From: Methanobrevibacter sp.
GTDB taxonomy: Archaea; Methanobacteriota; Methanobacteria; Methanobacteriales; Methanobacteriaceae
Direction of reading: 5' to 3'
Assembly (NCBI GenBank): GCA_017434555.1
Contig: JAFRFB010000097.1
Location: 62,001 to 126,000 of the forward strand
DNA length: 64,000 nt
Position 1 is the stretch's first letter. Each line of letters begins with the position of its first letter. The notes beneath the pieces are model-generated. The model was given only the letters and a program-made list of their open reading frames with translations. It was not told where the DNA came from and did no database searches. Position numbers and translations under genes: made by a program. Shown here one piece after another: positions 8,501 to 17,414 of this stretch.

Positions 8501-8717
8501 TGGCGAAGGTGAAGATTTCTGGTATTGGGCTAGTAAAAATGTTACAACTTCAATACCACAACATAATCCTAAGTCAATGGAAGCTGAAAAAGTAGATTTA
8601 GATTATGATAGAGCATTATGTTTAATATCAAAACCATTATATGTTACATCTAAATATAGAACAAATATTGGTAATGCCGGCGCAAATTATGGTTGGTTTA
8701 GAGTAGGCGGATATTAA
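5568..8717 (+). CDS. Large beta-helical tail fibre / adhesin
   Basis: 1049 aa. Residues 1-60 (NKFIFTTEGRTSLVAQLGG and so on) look like a fibre-attachment or folding head. Residues about 440-620 form a ladder of short N/I/L repeats (NTLINAGWNVLRNNSKYNTL; NNNIIDIYGF; NVINTNNPD), typical of a right-handed beta-helix. Residues about 850-1049 are a globular tip with several Trp residues, ending RVGGY. This architecture fits a virion surface fibre that contacts the host. The style resembles the protein at 45392-48370. Expression: bidirectional late promoter and AAGG ribosome-binding sequence. Host receptor and T4 counterpart are not deducible. Confidence 0.7.
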   Translation: MAEIGNKFIFTTEGRTSLVAQLGGIRFSVLGAILIQGLKPVEVSEDKEDTTFEDAFKNLTLESLSLDNGVVLGLKNVDYSAIGNQKIYPVNLDSYQSAFSNITQNLIPLHYVPAQEVEDTIGNVYGIYELDVDQTLLACNFAGDDSDVSFVHIGLIGKQYTQTDDATYNVDHTQKPILVGIAQLDGKYVEETNIYEGGIQLLADQNQYVNIKLKLRFTLDERDRDIDLDIDVDNQQTKEILDISNKLSLVNNGLKTKAKEGVKVASDKSIIANFNLNKEGALATDKTLMVAETYNADELENEWNGVGLIHLINRENQEDDDENPYTPQVVLSTIEHYENLETEPVVSYNVMMLLQGKGKEISVDYESHYGSIIENAAEAIQSYDLTGMDEHGFKATGVEVPKFVMSMKPEYDNIAVDIFGLENKIVDENNTDKFLFSKNNFSYSPRKDVDYDTIVLGAGDNYLEGNAGNTLINAGWNVLRNNSKYNTLENSWDNIIQCNGQENILLNSNNNIIDIYGFIDEYKNNAWFYNCTLINSDNNIIQNLEDSVLINARYNVINTNNPDDDNSLYNLNIIGGEGNIVDYGADDLYLMCSNTVIHNSYAVPIKNNIRTLILGNNAKWEPREWTSRPGILYGNGNVNGGNAINALEFFPDEGLLKLYDKDRTNTIIIGGDVGIQFPNSVNQSLEMTMKTLDITDKLLLSKGNKSITLSTVDNENIVVSDSDSQYTLKYKSSNSTLTLIGHGYESNISNNYLNYKHDSYTAQVDYNEFSIGSKVNNTTNKISITDTGIVISKDNKPVVTINENTYYQKARVDIFYAALDTAAIPIADITYFKGPADLRTWFENVWKAAPIACAEDGDGNPCPNEAFWPYRSNGSVTRFHVDENGSSNWTQFANLVTTTSNGVTEACKFSSDGDDMFYFRSMLPEVSQYLDEIEINLYIDDMASLNYGLVWILTPYNNSLKGPLVKLNIILSNGLFGNGEGEDFWYWASKNVTTSIPQHNPKSMEAEKVDLDYDRALCLISKPLYVTSKYRTNIGNAGANYGWFRVGGY

Positions 8718-8735
8718 TCAATAGAATAAATAATT

Positions 8736-8765
8736 AAAACCTTATACATTACGTATAAGGTTTTT
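8736..8765. terminator. Bidirectional terminator
   Basis: Stem AAACCTTATAC / GTATAAGGTTT with flanking A and T runs, between two convergent genes. Confidence 0.8.
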
Positions 8766-8786
8766 ATTTTATTTTTTTTTAAGATT

Positions 8787-11663
8787 TTAGTTCATTTTAT
8801 ATTTTACATTAATCTTATTGAAGAGAACTGGTAATTCCATATCAGTACTGAAATTTACAATATTATTATTGTCATCCAAGATAGAATCACAAATACCTGG
8901 CTTAATTAATGGATAAATATCCATAATTAATTTTGTAGCAGCTTCCCATTCTTGAGAATCATAATCAGTAGATTCATTAATTGCTTCTCTACCAGCATCT
9001 GCATTTTTATATGGACTTAATATCATATTAGGAACTACGTAATTCCAGAAGCTATCTTCTGAAATCGATCTACTTTGTGGAGTATTTAAGCTACCTCTAC
9101 GTAAAATAGTTTCTTCCCTGATAGTAAATTCTGCACTTCCAAGAGCATTAATTAATATACTTATTTTATATGGTAATTCTATTGCTCTTTGAACACTTGT
9201 AATTTCTTGTAATTGTGGCGGTTGTGTTTGATCAGATAACCAATATTTAAGTAAGAATACTACAAGACTAAAATCATTAAATGAAAGTTTATAGTCATCA
9301 ATATTATTTTCAGAAAGATTAGATGTAGATTCATAATCTTCATCAGTTTTAGTGACAATTTCCATTTCAATAACACCATCTTCTGTAGCATTTCTTATTT
9401 CTGAATCAGAACTAGTACTCAAATCTACAGCAGTTGTACCAGCATTACGATAGAAATCCATACTTCCTTCACGTTGAAGCGTTAATGGATATAAGTAAAT
9501 ATATTTATCGTCAGATGCTGTTTCACAAACAATATCATATGTTTGCTGATTTACATTATAACTAGGACTTGACGGATTATGATTACTATCTACAAATTTA
9601 ATTTTAAATGTTACATTTCGTTCTCTAAAGATTGCTTCATTTATGCTATTACCATTTTGGTCAACTTTAGAAATTTGAATAGCATTCCACCAACCACTTC
9701 CGTATCTTTCATTAACTTCGTAATCATATTTAACAGCAGAACGTGCAACAGCATAAGAATTTAAATCGTAATCTTGCATAACGCGGAAATCACTATTATA
9801 TAAGTCATTCCATTTAAATCTCATTGTTGGAGATTTAATCATGCTAGAAATCTTAAAGTCAATATCTACAGCTTTAGTTCTATCATTCTTATTATATAAG
9901 TCAATAATTTCAGATTTATAAATACGTCTATCAGATGCAAGTTTTTGATCAAGATATTCGTAAACCTTATTTTGCATTTCTTTAGTATAAGCTTCAATAT
10001 CGGTTAATGGATCAACATAGACTGTTCCAACAGCATCAAAATATTGGACAAATGGAACCATTGGAAGTAAAATACTATTAACTTCAATCTTGTGTTTACA
10101 GTTATCATAGATTAGTCTTACATTCTTAAGCCATTGTTCATCTGCTTCAGATTTGAATATCTTATTATAATATCCTTCATAAGAGTAAAGCATTTTAATA
10201 AAGTCACAAATATGGTCCAAATACTTATCACCATAAATTGTAACAGCGTCATTATTTTCATCATGCCCAGTTAATAAGTTAACTGGTGCCCAGTTTCCGT
10301 TATTTTTCTTATAGAGATGTCCAAGAATTGAGTAGAAAATATTATTCTGAATAAGTTTGTGAACAATATTTTGTGGTAATTTCTGTTGAACTTCTTGCTG
10401 ACCATAGACAAGAGCATTTTGAACAGTTATTGGGCTAGTCAAACCTCTAAAGTAAGAAGTATAGTCATCTTTAGTAACAAGCTTTCCGCAAGAAGAGAAA
10501 TATGCAGGAGCATTAATCTTGATACTATCCTGAGTTTCAAAGAATTCACCACCGTAAATATCAGAATTAATAATGAACTGAACGTTGTTAGTTACGTCAA
10601 TAACATTACCATCAACAGAAACGTTGATTTGGTTATTGTGGGACATAACAGAACCTTTAACACCAGTTACATTACATTCCTTACCCTTAGTGGCAATATA
10701 CTTAACATAGATATTATCATTATAAGATTTCAAACCAATATCACAGATTTTTGGTTCTGTGCTAAAGCTTAATCTAACAGTTTTATCGGAATTAGTATCA
10801 ATAAGACAGATTTTGAATTTATTGTCTCTTGGTTTATCTGCTGGCCAGTTTACAACTTCATCATTTAAGTGAATTGCTTGTGTTTCAATAGTAAAGAGGT
10901 TATCCTTTTCCATTGCGGTATCAAGATCAGGACCGATACCGACTTTACACCAGCTTAAATCTTTATAGAAAGTATTGTTTTTGTAACCATATGGGTCACG
11001 CTTACCATACCAGTTAGAAAAGTCAAGGTCATTAATATCATAGAACTGGTTAGTCTCACCAATTTTATCCATATTTGCAGTTCCAAGGATTTCTACAGTT
11101 TTTCTTTCACCTTGGAAGCACTTAATAGGAGTAGTATACTTTGTATCGTAATAAGAAATACCAGCTAATGGAATATAGACTGCTTTTTCATTAGGAACAG
11201 AGAAATAAAGTTCCTTAACCCAGTCATTAGATTGACCATTAATAACGTCTTCTTGCGTTAATGTATAGCTATATCCACTGTCAAGAATATATTTGTTACC
11301 ATTGAAAGATAAATCCATATTTTCTTGACTAAAGAAGATGTCTGTTCCAGCTTTAATTCCTTCTGGGAGTGGTCCTTTTAATCTGATTATAAGTTCACAT
11401 CTTGCTGGAATTGCTCTTCTAGGGTTATAACCAAGACCTTTAGCATGCTTGATAACACTAGAATCTAATCGAGCAGTGGAAATAAACGATTCTTCTGCAG
11501 TTCTCTGTAAATAAAAGTTTGTCATGTCCATACATGCACAAAGCATTTCCTGGAACATGCCATAAATTGTAGCAGAACCGATATTCTTAAATCGCGGGTC
11601 AGAATTTAATCTAGCTCTGAAATCTTGTAGGAGCTGTTCGTAAGTTACATTTAAATAATTCAT
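8787..11663 (-). CDS. 6: Baseplate wedge protein gp6 (baseplate J-like)
   Basis: 958 aa (T4 gp6 is 660 aa). The N-terminal 110 residues carry the hallmark ISTARLDSSVIKHAKGLGYN followed by PRRAIPA, which is strongly conserved in T4-type gp6. The region before it (MYGMFQ-type helix IYGMFQEMLCACMDMTNFYL) also fits. In T4, gp6 dimers join the six wedges into the baseplate ring that triggers sheath contraction. The excess length lies in the middle and C-terminal regions. The late promoter at 11694 and an AAAGG site lie upstream. It is transcribed away from the portal gene. Confidence 0.88.
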   Translation of the reverse strand: MNYLNVTYEQLLQDFRARLNSDPRFKNIGSATIYGMFQEMLCACMDMTNFYLQRTAEESFISTARLDSSVIKHAKGLGYNPRRAIPARCELIIRLKGPLPEGIKAGTDIFFSQENMDLSFNGNKYILDSGYSYTLTQEDVINGQSNDWVKELYFSVPNEKAVYIPLAGISYYDTKYTTPIKCFQGERKTVEILGTANMDKIGETNQFYDINDLDFSNWYGKRDPYGYKNNTFYKDLSWCKVGIGPDLDTAMEKDNLFTIETQAIHLNDEVVNWPADKPRDNKFKICLIDTNSDKTVRLSFSTEPKICDIGLKSYNDNIYVKYIATKGKECNVTGVKGSVMSHNNQINVSVDGNVIDVTNNVQFIINSDIYGGEFFETQDSIKINAPAYFSSCGKLVTKDDYTSYFRGLTSPITVQNALVYGQQEVQQKLPQNIVHKLIQNNIFYSILGHLYKKNNGNWAPVNLLTGHDENNDAVTIYGDKYLDHICDFIKMLYSYEGYYNKIFKSEADEQWLKNVRLIYDNCKHKIEVNSILLPMVPFVQYFDAVGTVYVDPLTDIEAYTKEMQNKVYEYLDQKLASDRRIYKSEIIDLYNKNDRTKAVDIDFKISSMIKSPTMRFKWNDLYNSDFRVMQDYDLNSYAVARSAVKYDYEVNERYGSGWWNAIQISKVDQNGNSINEAIFRERNVTFKIKFVDSNHNPSSPSYNVNQQTYDIVCETASDDKYIYLYPLTLQREGSMDFYRNAGTTAVDLSTSSDSEIRNATEDGVIEMEIVTKTDEDYESTSNLSENNIDDYKLSFNDFSLVVFLLKYWLSDQTQPPQLQEITSVQRAIELPYKISILINALGSAEFTIREETILRRGSLNTPQSRSISEDSFWNYVVPNMILSPYKNADAGREAINESTDYDSQEWEAATKLIMDIYPLIKPGICDSILDDNNNIVNFSTDMELPVLFNKINVKYKMN

Positions 11664-11693
11664 GTGATTCTAAACCTTTCTAAACTTTTATAT

Positions 11694-11701
11694 TATTTAT
11701 A
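11694..11701 (-). promoter_or_regulatory. Late promoter for gp6
   Basis: TATAAATA on the minus strand, about 30 bases before the gp6 ATG. Confidence 0.6.
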
Positions 11702-11741
11702 ATCTTTAGAAGCCTTTGGAGAAATTTTTAGGTAGTCATAT

Positions 11742-11749
11742 TATAAATA
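11742..11749 (+). promoter_or_regulatory. Late promoter for portal
   Basis: TATAAATA 35 bases before the portal ATG, with AGAAGGA as ribosome-binding site in the leader. Confidence 0.65.
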
Positions 11750-11784
11750 ATACAAATAACAAATAATCTTAGAAGGAAAAAACA

Positions 11785-13407
11785 ATGAATCTTAATTTTT
11801 TAAACCCATTTAGCTCTGAATTCTTAAAAACTTCCCCGGAACATAGTGAACAACGTGCAATCGAAGCTGCACGTAATTCTTATGGTAAAGGTGAAGACAC
11901 AATTGACTGGAATGCAATAGCAGGAAGTTACAATAACAATGGTTATGTAGATCCAGCAACACCTTATGACCAAAATAATATTGTTTTTGAAACATTATTT
12001 ACAAATAAATGGCAAAAAATTTCTTGGTATCGTTCTATGGCTATGTACCCATTGGTTGGTAAAGGCCTGAATATTATGGCGGACGAAGCAGTTTGTCCAG
12101 ACGCACTTGGAAATGTTGCAATGTTCGATATTGAGGAACCGTTCAAATCTAAATTTACTGCAACAGAATTTGCAGCATTAAAGATGGAATTTGACTATAT
12201 TGTTGACTGTGTTATTGGTAAAGAAAATATTTGGGATTATTATTATAAATGGCTTGTTGATGCCGAACTCTTCTGGGAAATTTGTTTAAATGATGCAGGT
12301 GATAAGGTTGTTGGTATTAATACTTTAGCACCTTATGCAATGCTCGTAATTTATGACAAGGATTCTGATAATATTAATGGTTATATTGAAAACATTAATT
12401 ATCTCAATCAGGCTCAGGATAAGACTTCTGAAATTAAGAAGTTCCTTCCTAACCAAGTTGCTTATGTCAGATATCCGTTAATTTGGACAAATAGAAATGA
12501 TATTCGTGGTCATTTGGAACGTTCTATCAGACCATTGAACCAATTAAGAAATATTGAAGATGCTTTGACGGTTTATCGTATCACTCGTGCAACTGAACAC
12601 CGTGTATTTAACATTTATACTGGTAGAATGCCGAGAACTGATGCTGCTGCTTATGTTCAGGAAATTAGAAATAAGTATCGTAAGAATTTGACTATCGATA
12701 ATACTACTGGTATGGTCAATGCTGTTAAGAATACTCAAGCAATGACTGAAGATTTCTTTTTCCAGAAGGATGACTCTGGTAACGGTTCTACAGTTGAAAC
12801 TTTCGCATCTGGTTCTACTTTTGATGGTCAGCTCCAAGATGTCTGGATGTTCCAGAAGCAGGTTATGGACGGTATGTTCATTCCTCAGGCAAGATGGAAA
12901 TCTGATGAAGTTGGCGGTGCTACTTATAATCCTGGTATTGATCAGGCTAACCATGAAGAAGTTTCCTTCCAGAGAGTTAATAGAAGATTAAGAAGAAGAT
13001 TTGCAGATATTATTAAGCAGGTTTACCTCGTTCACTTGAGAGTTCGTGGTTATAAGGAAAAATTCCTCGATAAGGCTTTGTATAATATCGATTTACATCC
13101 AGCAACAGACTTTGAAAGAATGCGTGACTTAAACCTTGCTGAAAAACGTGGTTCTGTTATTGGTACTCTTTCTCAGTTCCTTCCAACTTCTTCTAACATC
13201 AAACCAGGTGCTGAAGAACTTGCTCCAATTTTCTCTAAGCAATTCTTCATGGAGAAGATTCTCGGTATGTCTACTCAGGATATTCTCTTAAATAACAAGA
13301 TGCTTGAATCTGAAATTAAACAGATGAGAGAAGAAGCAGAAGCTGCACAAGCAGAAGGTGGAGAATCACCAGATGCTGAAGGCGGTGGAAGCGATTTAGG
13401 TTTCTAA
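11785..13407 (+). CDS. 20: Portal vertex protein gp20
   Basis: 540 aa, close to T4 gp20 (524 aa). Typical gp20 segments are present: YRSMAMYPLVGKGLNIMADE near residue 85, the RYPLIWTN block, HLERSIRPLNQLRNIEDALT followed by VYRITRATEHRVF, then DFFFQKDDSGNGSTVETFAS with FDGQLQDV, and QKQVMDGMFIPQAR. The dodecameric portal forms the unique vertex, the DNA channel and the docking site for terminase and neck. The C-terminus is Glu/Ala/Gly-rich. Unlike T4, the neighbouring tail tube gene is convergent on the other strand. Confidence 0.93.
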   Translation: MNLNFLNPFSSEFLKTSPEHSEQRAIEAARNSYGKGEDTIDWNAIAGSYNNNGYVDPATPYDQNNIVFETLFTNKWQKISWYRSMAMYPLVGKGLNIMADEAVCPDALGNVAMFDIEEPFKSKFTATEFAALKMEFDYIVDCVIGKENIWDYYYKWLVDAELFWEICLNDAGDKVVGINTLAPYAMLVIYDKDSDNINGYIENINYLNQAQDKTSEIKKFLPNQVAYVRYPLIWTNRNDIRGHLERSIRPLNQLRNIEDALTVYRITRATEHRVFNIYTGRMPRTDAAAYVQEIRNKYRKNLTIDNTTGMVNAVKNTQAMTEDFFFQKDDSGNGSTVETFASGSTFDGQLQDVWMFQKQVMDGMFIPQARWKSDEVGGATYNPGIDQANHEEVSFQRVNRRLRRRFADIIKQVYLVHLRVRGYKEKFLDKALYNIDLHPATDFERMRDLNLAEKRGSVIGTLSQFLPTSSNIKPGAEELAPIFSKQFFMEKILGMSTQDILLNNKMLESEIKQMREEAEAAQAEGGESPDAEGGGSDLGF

Positions 13408-13430
13408 TAGAAAATTTAGAATATAAAAAG

Positions 13431-13457
13431 AAAACCGGTTTTAATAACCGGTTTTTT
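13431..13457. terminator. Bidirectional terminator, CCGGTT hairpin
   Basis: AAAACCGGTT / AACCGGTTTT stem between convergent portal and tail tube genes; second copy of this terminator family. Confidence 0.85.
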
Positions 13458-13476
13458 AAATTTAATTTTTTATCTA

Positions 13477-14073
13477 TTAGGTGTAGATAACTTCGAATGT
13501 AGAGTAGCTGAATGTGCAGGTTCTGGTAATCTTAGAATCACCATTCTGGTCAAGAGAAACACTCTGGACAGTCTTCGGCCATACACGATAAAGTCTCCAC
13601 TTCAACGGAAGAAGTTCTTTAAGAGTAGAATCGTAAAGGAGAACTTCAACAGTTGCACAGTAACGAGAAGCGAAGTTAGAATAAGCACCACCAGTAATAT
13701 TATTAGTAGAACCACCAATATCGTCCTGGAAGCCTTGGTTCATAAGAAGGTTTGCCCAACGATGTAATGCCTGAGAAATGGTAGTATCTTGGAATTCGTC
13801 CCACTGAATATCAAAAGTACCACTAACAGTAGCCTTACCAGGATAGAGAAGCTTAGTTCCCATGTATTGGGTATCAAGTTCACCAAATTCCTTTTGTGGT
13901 AATGTTGCTGTTCTTGCCTTAATCATTAAATCGTCGGCATCTAATAATTGTGATAATGGCGAATCGGATTCGTAAAGAAATCTAACCTGGAAAAGATATG
14001 CCTTAGCAAGGTCAGGTAAGTTAGCCAACTTACCCCAGACGCTCATACTTGTATCAAACTTTTGTGTTGCCAT
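13477..14073 (-). CDS. 19: Tail tube protein gp19
   Basis: 198 aa (T4 gp19 is 163 aa). The segments DDLMIKARTATLPQKEFGEL with TQYMGTKLLYPGKATVSGTF, and the C-terminal strand pattern ending CTFSYSTFEVIYT, match the T4-type tube fold (beta barrel plus helix). Hexameric rings stack to form the inner tube through which DNA is ejected. A clear AAGGAG site precedes the ATG and a late promoter sits at 14109. Codon use is richer in G/C-ending codons than in neighbouring fibre genes, in line with very high expression. Confidence 0.88.
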   Translation of the reverse strand: MATQKFDTSMSVWGKLANLPDLAKAYLFQVRFLYESDSPLSQLLDADDLMIKARTATLPQKEFGELDTQYMGTKLLYPGKATVSGTFDIQWDEFQDTTISQALHRWANLLMNQGFQDDIGGSTNNITGGAYSNFASRYCATVEVLLYDSTLKELLPLKWRLYRVWPKTVQSVSLDQNGDSKITRTCTFSYSTFEVIYT

Positions 14074-14108
14074 AATAGCTAATCTCCTTGAATTTTTTTA
14101 TTCTTTAT

Positions 14109-14116
14109 TATTTATA
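14109..14116 (-). promoter_or_regulatory. Late promoter for tail tube
   Basis: TATAAATA on the minus strand 35 bases upstream of the gp19 ATG. Confidence 0.6.
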
Positions 14117-14174
14117 GAAAAATTTAGGAAAAATAATTAGAACTTAAAAATTCTGAAAAATTGTATAAAACCAT

Positions 14175-14182
14175 TATAAATA
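14175..14182 (+). promoter_or_regulatory. Late promoter for tail sheath
   Basis: TATAAATA about 63 bases before the sheath ATG; an AGGAG site lies just before the start. Confidence 0.55.
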
Positions 14183-14245
14183 ATTATATAGTTTAAAACT
14201 TTGTGGAAAAGAAAAAAGGTTTATAATATTTATTAGGAGAAACGT

Positions 14246-17200
14246 ATGGCAAAATATAGTACGCCAGGTATAAGATTTACAGAAATCGATAATACCATCC
14301 GTTCAGAAGCTGAACCGGGATTAGGTATCGGTGCGATTGTCATGAAGTCCAATAAAGGACCTGTTAATCAGCGTGTCGTTACCAGAAATTATAACGAATT
14401 TACAGAAATTTTCGGTGAGCCAGAGACTTTGACCGACTATGGTCACTTTGCTGCAGAAAACTATTTTGCAAATTCGACTCAAATGTATGCCGTTCGTGCA
14501 ACTATGGGTGATGAGCAATACTCTCAAATCCAGTTCACTTATGACGGTGCACCAGTAACCGCAACGAACAAGTCCAAGGACACATGTAAGTTCGTTTACG
14601 TTGATAACCAGAGTGACAATACGCTTAAGCTTTTGTCTCCATTGTCTGCTGTCACTCAAGTTGACGCTATGACCGCAGGTGGTGACTGGTTAGATAATAC
14701 AGATGGTGAATTTGGTTACACACTCAAGCAGCGTGCATATTATGGCACATTCTCTGATATTTTGTCAGAAACAGAAGATTTAATCATTTATAAGGGTAAG
14801 AATGATGAACACGGTGCTGAATCCTGGGAAGGAAACATCGTTGAAAAAGGTATTCATGTCATGTACCCATATTCTGTCGATTCTCAGGGTGAAAATCCGT
14901 TAATCGAAAATAAACTTTTGTTTACTGCTTCTGCATGGTATAATTCATCTGCTAATGCAACTCAGTGTGATGTTAGAAAAGTCGGAACTTTGTTCAAGAC
15001 AACAGTTTCTGTTCCTGCTTCTGCAACTCTTAACAGAAAGCAAGTCAATATTACTTTCTACGGTGAAGAATCTGCAGTTAGTGGCTGGCCAACAAGCGGT
15101 GTTGCTTATAAGGATATTTTCACAGATGATAACTTCTATGGTGATTTCCCGGGTCCATGGGAAAATGGAACTTCTGGTTATGGTTACGTAGACGCACAGC
15201 GTATGGAAATCATGGACTGGGATGATCCAGATATTAAGAAAACTTATTATGTTGATAGCGATAATTTCGCAAGTGGCACATCTGGTGTTTCTGGTATCAA
15301 ATATACAGAATTCTTCAGTGTTGACCCAAGCTATGCAATTATCGGTAATCATCCGACAATGGATTTCGACGGTAATCCTGGTGCTGATGCATTATTCTGC
15401 TCTGCAGTTTCTACAATGTATTTGAATACAGATAAGACTAAGGTTACATATCTCGGTAACGATGATATTGATAAGCGTTCTCCAAGAGACGTTATCATCG
15501 ATATGCTCGATGCTTATAGCTGTAACGACATTTCTGATATTAACGAATACTTCTACCTCAAGTATTACGATGCAACAACCAAGTCCATCGTTGAAAAGAT
15601 TATTAAGGAAGATGCAAAGGATTGCTTCGATCCTAAGGGTAAGTACTTCGATAAGCATGTTGAAAAGTACTTGTTCTGGCTTTATGCTGGTAAGGGCGAA
15701 AACAAGCTCACAAAGGCTCCAGTCTATATTGCTGACGAACCAGAATTGGTAAGCTTACCAATCGATAACACCTATGTTTACACCGATGGTGAAACTGGTG
15801 AAAAGATTATTAGAAATAACATTATTGCTAACCCATCTTCTTATATCTTCAACTCTGTTGATAAGACTTATGCAGATGGTTATACTGTTAGAACTGAAGC
15901 TGACGATGAACCAGGTAATGGTGACATTGAACAGTATAAGTCTGTCTTCGATGATCAGCTCGTTATTGCTTCTATTGGTCCTGGTAAGTATGGTGATGAT
16001 ATTGGTATTTCCATCATCACAACTGAATGTTCTGAAATTCCAGCATTAAATCACCAGAATGCATTTAACTGGAAGTACAGATATGACGACGAAGACCGTG
16101 TTAACAATGATACAACTCCATATAATGAAAATGAAATGGATTTGACTTGGAAGAAGGTTTTCAGAATTAACGTTTACATCAAGTCTAAGACACAGACCGC
16201 AGAAGCTGCTTGGGGCTTTGGTATGGATGCTCTCCTCAAGGATCCTGCAGAATCTTGGTATGTTTCTACTGACCCGTATGCAAAGGATGGTGAAGGCAAC
16301 AGTCTTTATGCTCCAACTGTAATTAACGGTCATTCTGATTATATCTACGTTTCTCGTGCTTCTGTTACTGATGCTGTTAACGGTGTTGGTAAGTATACTC
16401 AACCAACCCAGACATTCGCAATTTACGGTTTAACTGGTGGTAAGAATTCTGAAAAGAATAATATCGCTGAAAAGACCGCAGCATTATCGCTCTATTCCGA
16501 TAGACGTCGTGCACCATTCGATATTCTCTTCAACGTCGATGCAATCGATACCTTCAATGGTCGTCAGCGTTACAACGCTCACCAGAGAAAGATTGCTCAG
16601 ATTGCTGCAGCAAGAACTATGGATATTGGTGTTGTTCAGGTTACATCTAAGTCTGCAAAGACTGCTAAGGCTATGTTATCTGAATCTAAGATGTTCAACT
16701 TCAACAAGGGTGATTATGTAGCTGAATACGGTGGTTACGATAAGTATTACAACGGTACACTTGCTTCTTGGATTTACTTACCTAAGTCTGTTGCTGGTGC
16801 TTGTGCTATGGCTTACTGTGACACATTCTCTTATTCTTGGATGGCACCTGCTGGTGTTGCTCGTGGAACAATCAACTATACCAACGGTCAGTTGCTCAAG
16901 TTGACAGACGACGAAATCGGTCAGCTCTATGACAACAACGTTAATACAACACGTGACTGTGGTAACTATGGCGTTGTTCTTTGGGGTCAGAAGACTGCTC
17001 TCAAGAAGAACAGCTTGCTCAACAGAATCAATGTCCGTCGTTGCTTGAACTTTATCGAAAAGCGTCTTGAAAACATGATGACTCCTTACCTCTTCATGCA
17101 AAACAGTGTTAACACTCGTGCTTCTGCAAGAAACGACATTGACTCCTTCTTACAGAGAGTTAAGGCCGCAGAAGGTATTGACCGTTATCAGGTTAGCGTT

Positions 17201-17326
17201 ACTCAAGACCCAGAAGATCCGACAATCATGAATGTAAATATCATTGTCTACCCGACAAGCGCTATCGAATTCATCGATGTTAAGATTATTATTAACCGCT
17301 CTACAGTCACTGTTACTGAAGAATAA
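14246..17326 (+). CDS. 18: Tail sheath protein gp18
   Basis: 1026 aa, much longer than T4 gp18 (659 aa). The N-terminus (STPGIRFTEIDNT, then GIGAIVMKSNKGPVN) and the C-terminal 300 residues (RRAPFDILFNVDAID, VLWGQKTALKKNSLLNRINV, SFLQRVKAAEGIDRYQVSV, then a final strand of IDVKIIINRSTVTVTEE) are clearly sheath-type. Sheath subunits encase the tube and drive contraction; the N- and C-terminal strands link neighbours in the mesh. The additional roughly 370 residues lie in the central region (about 100-650), probably as surface-exposed insert domains. Codon use is of the highly expressed type. Confidence 0.92.
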   Translation: MAKYSTPGIRFTEIDNTIRSEAEPGLGIGAIVMKSNKGPVNQRVVTRNYNEFTEIFGEPETLTDYGHFAAENYFANSTQMYAVRATMGDEQYSQIQFTYDGAPVTATNKSKDTCKFVYVDNQSDNTLKLLSPLSAVTQVDAMTAGGDWLDNTDGEFGYTLKQRAYYGTFSDILSETEDLIIYKGKNDEHGAESWEGNIVEKGIHVMYPYSVDSQGENPLIENKLLFTASAWYNSSANATQCDVRKVGTLFKTTVSVPASATLNRKQVNITFYGEESAVSGWPTSGVAYKDIFTDDNFYGDFPGPWENGTSGYGYVDAQRMEIMDWDDPDIKKTYYVDSDNFASGTSGVSGIKYTEFFSVDPSYAIIGNHPTMDFDGNPGADALFCSAVSTMYLNTDKTKVTYLGNDDIDKRSPRDVIIDMLDAYSCNDISDINEYFYLKYYDATTKSIVEKIIKEDAKDCFDPKGKYFDKHVEKYLFWLYAGKGENKLTKAPVYIADEPELVSLPIDNTYVYTDGETGEKIIRNNIIANPSSYIFNSVDKTYADGYTVRTEADDEPGNGDIEQYKSVFDDQLVIASIGPGKYGDDIGISIITTECSEIPALNHQNAFNWKYRYDDEDRVNNDTTPYNENEMDLTWKKVFRINVYIKSKTQTAEAAWGFGMDALLKDPAESWYVSTDPYAKDGEGNSLYAPTVINGHSDYIYVSRASVTDAVNGVGKYTQPTQTFAIYGLTGGKNSEKNNIAEKTAALSLYSDRRRAPFDILFNVDAIDTFNGRQRYNAHQRKIAQIAAARTMDIGVVQVTSKSAKTAKAMLSESKMFNFNKGDYVAEYGGYDKYYNGTLASWIYLPKSVAGACAMAYCDTFSYSWMAPAGVARGTINYTNGQLLKLTDDEIGQLYDNNVNTTRDCGNYGVVLWGQKTALKKNSLLNRINVRRCLNFIEKRLENMMTPYLFMQNSVNTRASARNDIDSFLQRVKAAEGIDRYQVSVTQDPEDPTIMNVNIIVYPTSAIEFIDVKIIINRSTVTVTEE

Positions 17327-17347
17327 GTTAATAAAATATAGAATTAA

Positions 17348-17373
17348 AGACACCAGTTTCTGGTGTCTTTTTT
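17348..17373 (+). terminator. Terminator after sheath
   Basis: AGACACCAG / CTGGTGTCT stem followed by six T. Confidence 0.85.
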
Positions 17374-17391
17374 ATTATACCCTTTTAAAAC

Positions 17392-17399
17392 TATAAATA
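17392..17399 (+). promoter_or_regulatory. Late promoter for adhesin at 17415
   Basis: TATAAATA 15 bases before the ATG; GAGG lies in the short leader. Confidence 0.65.
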
Positions 17400-17414
17400 A
17401 CAAAAGAGGAAATC

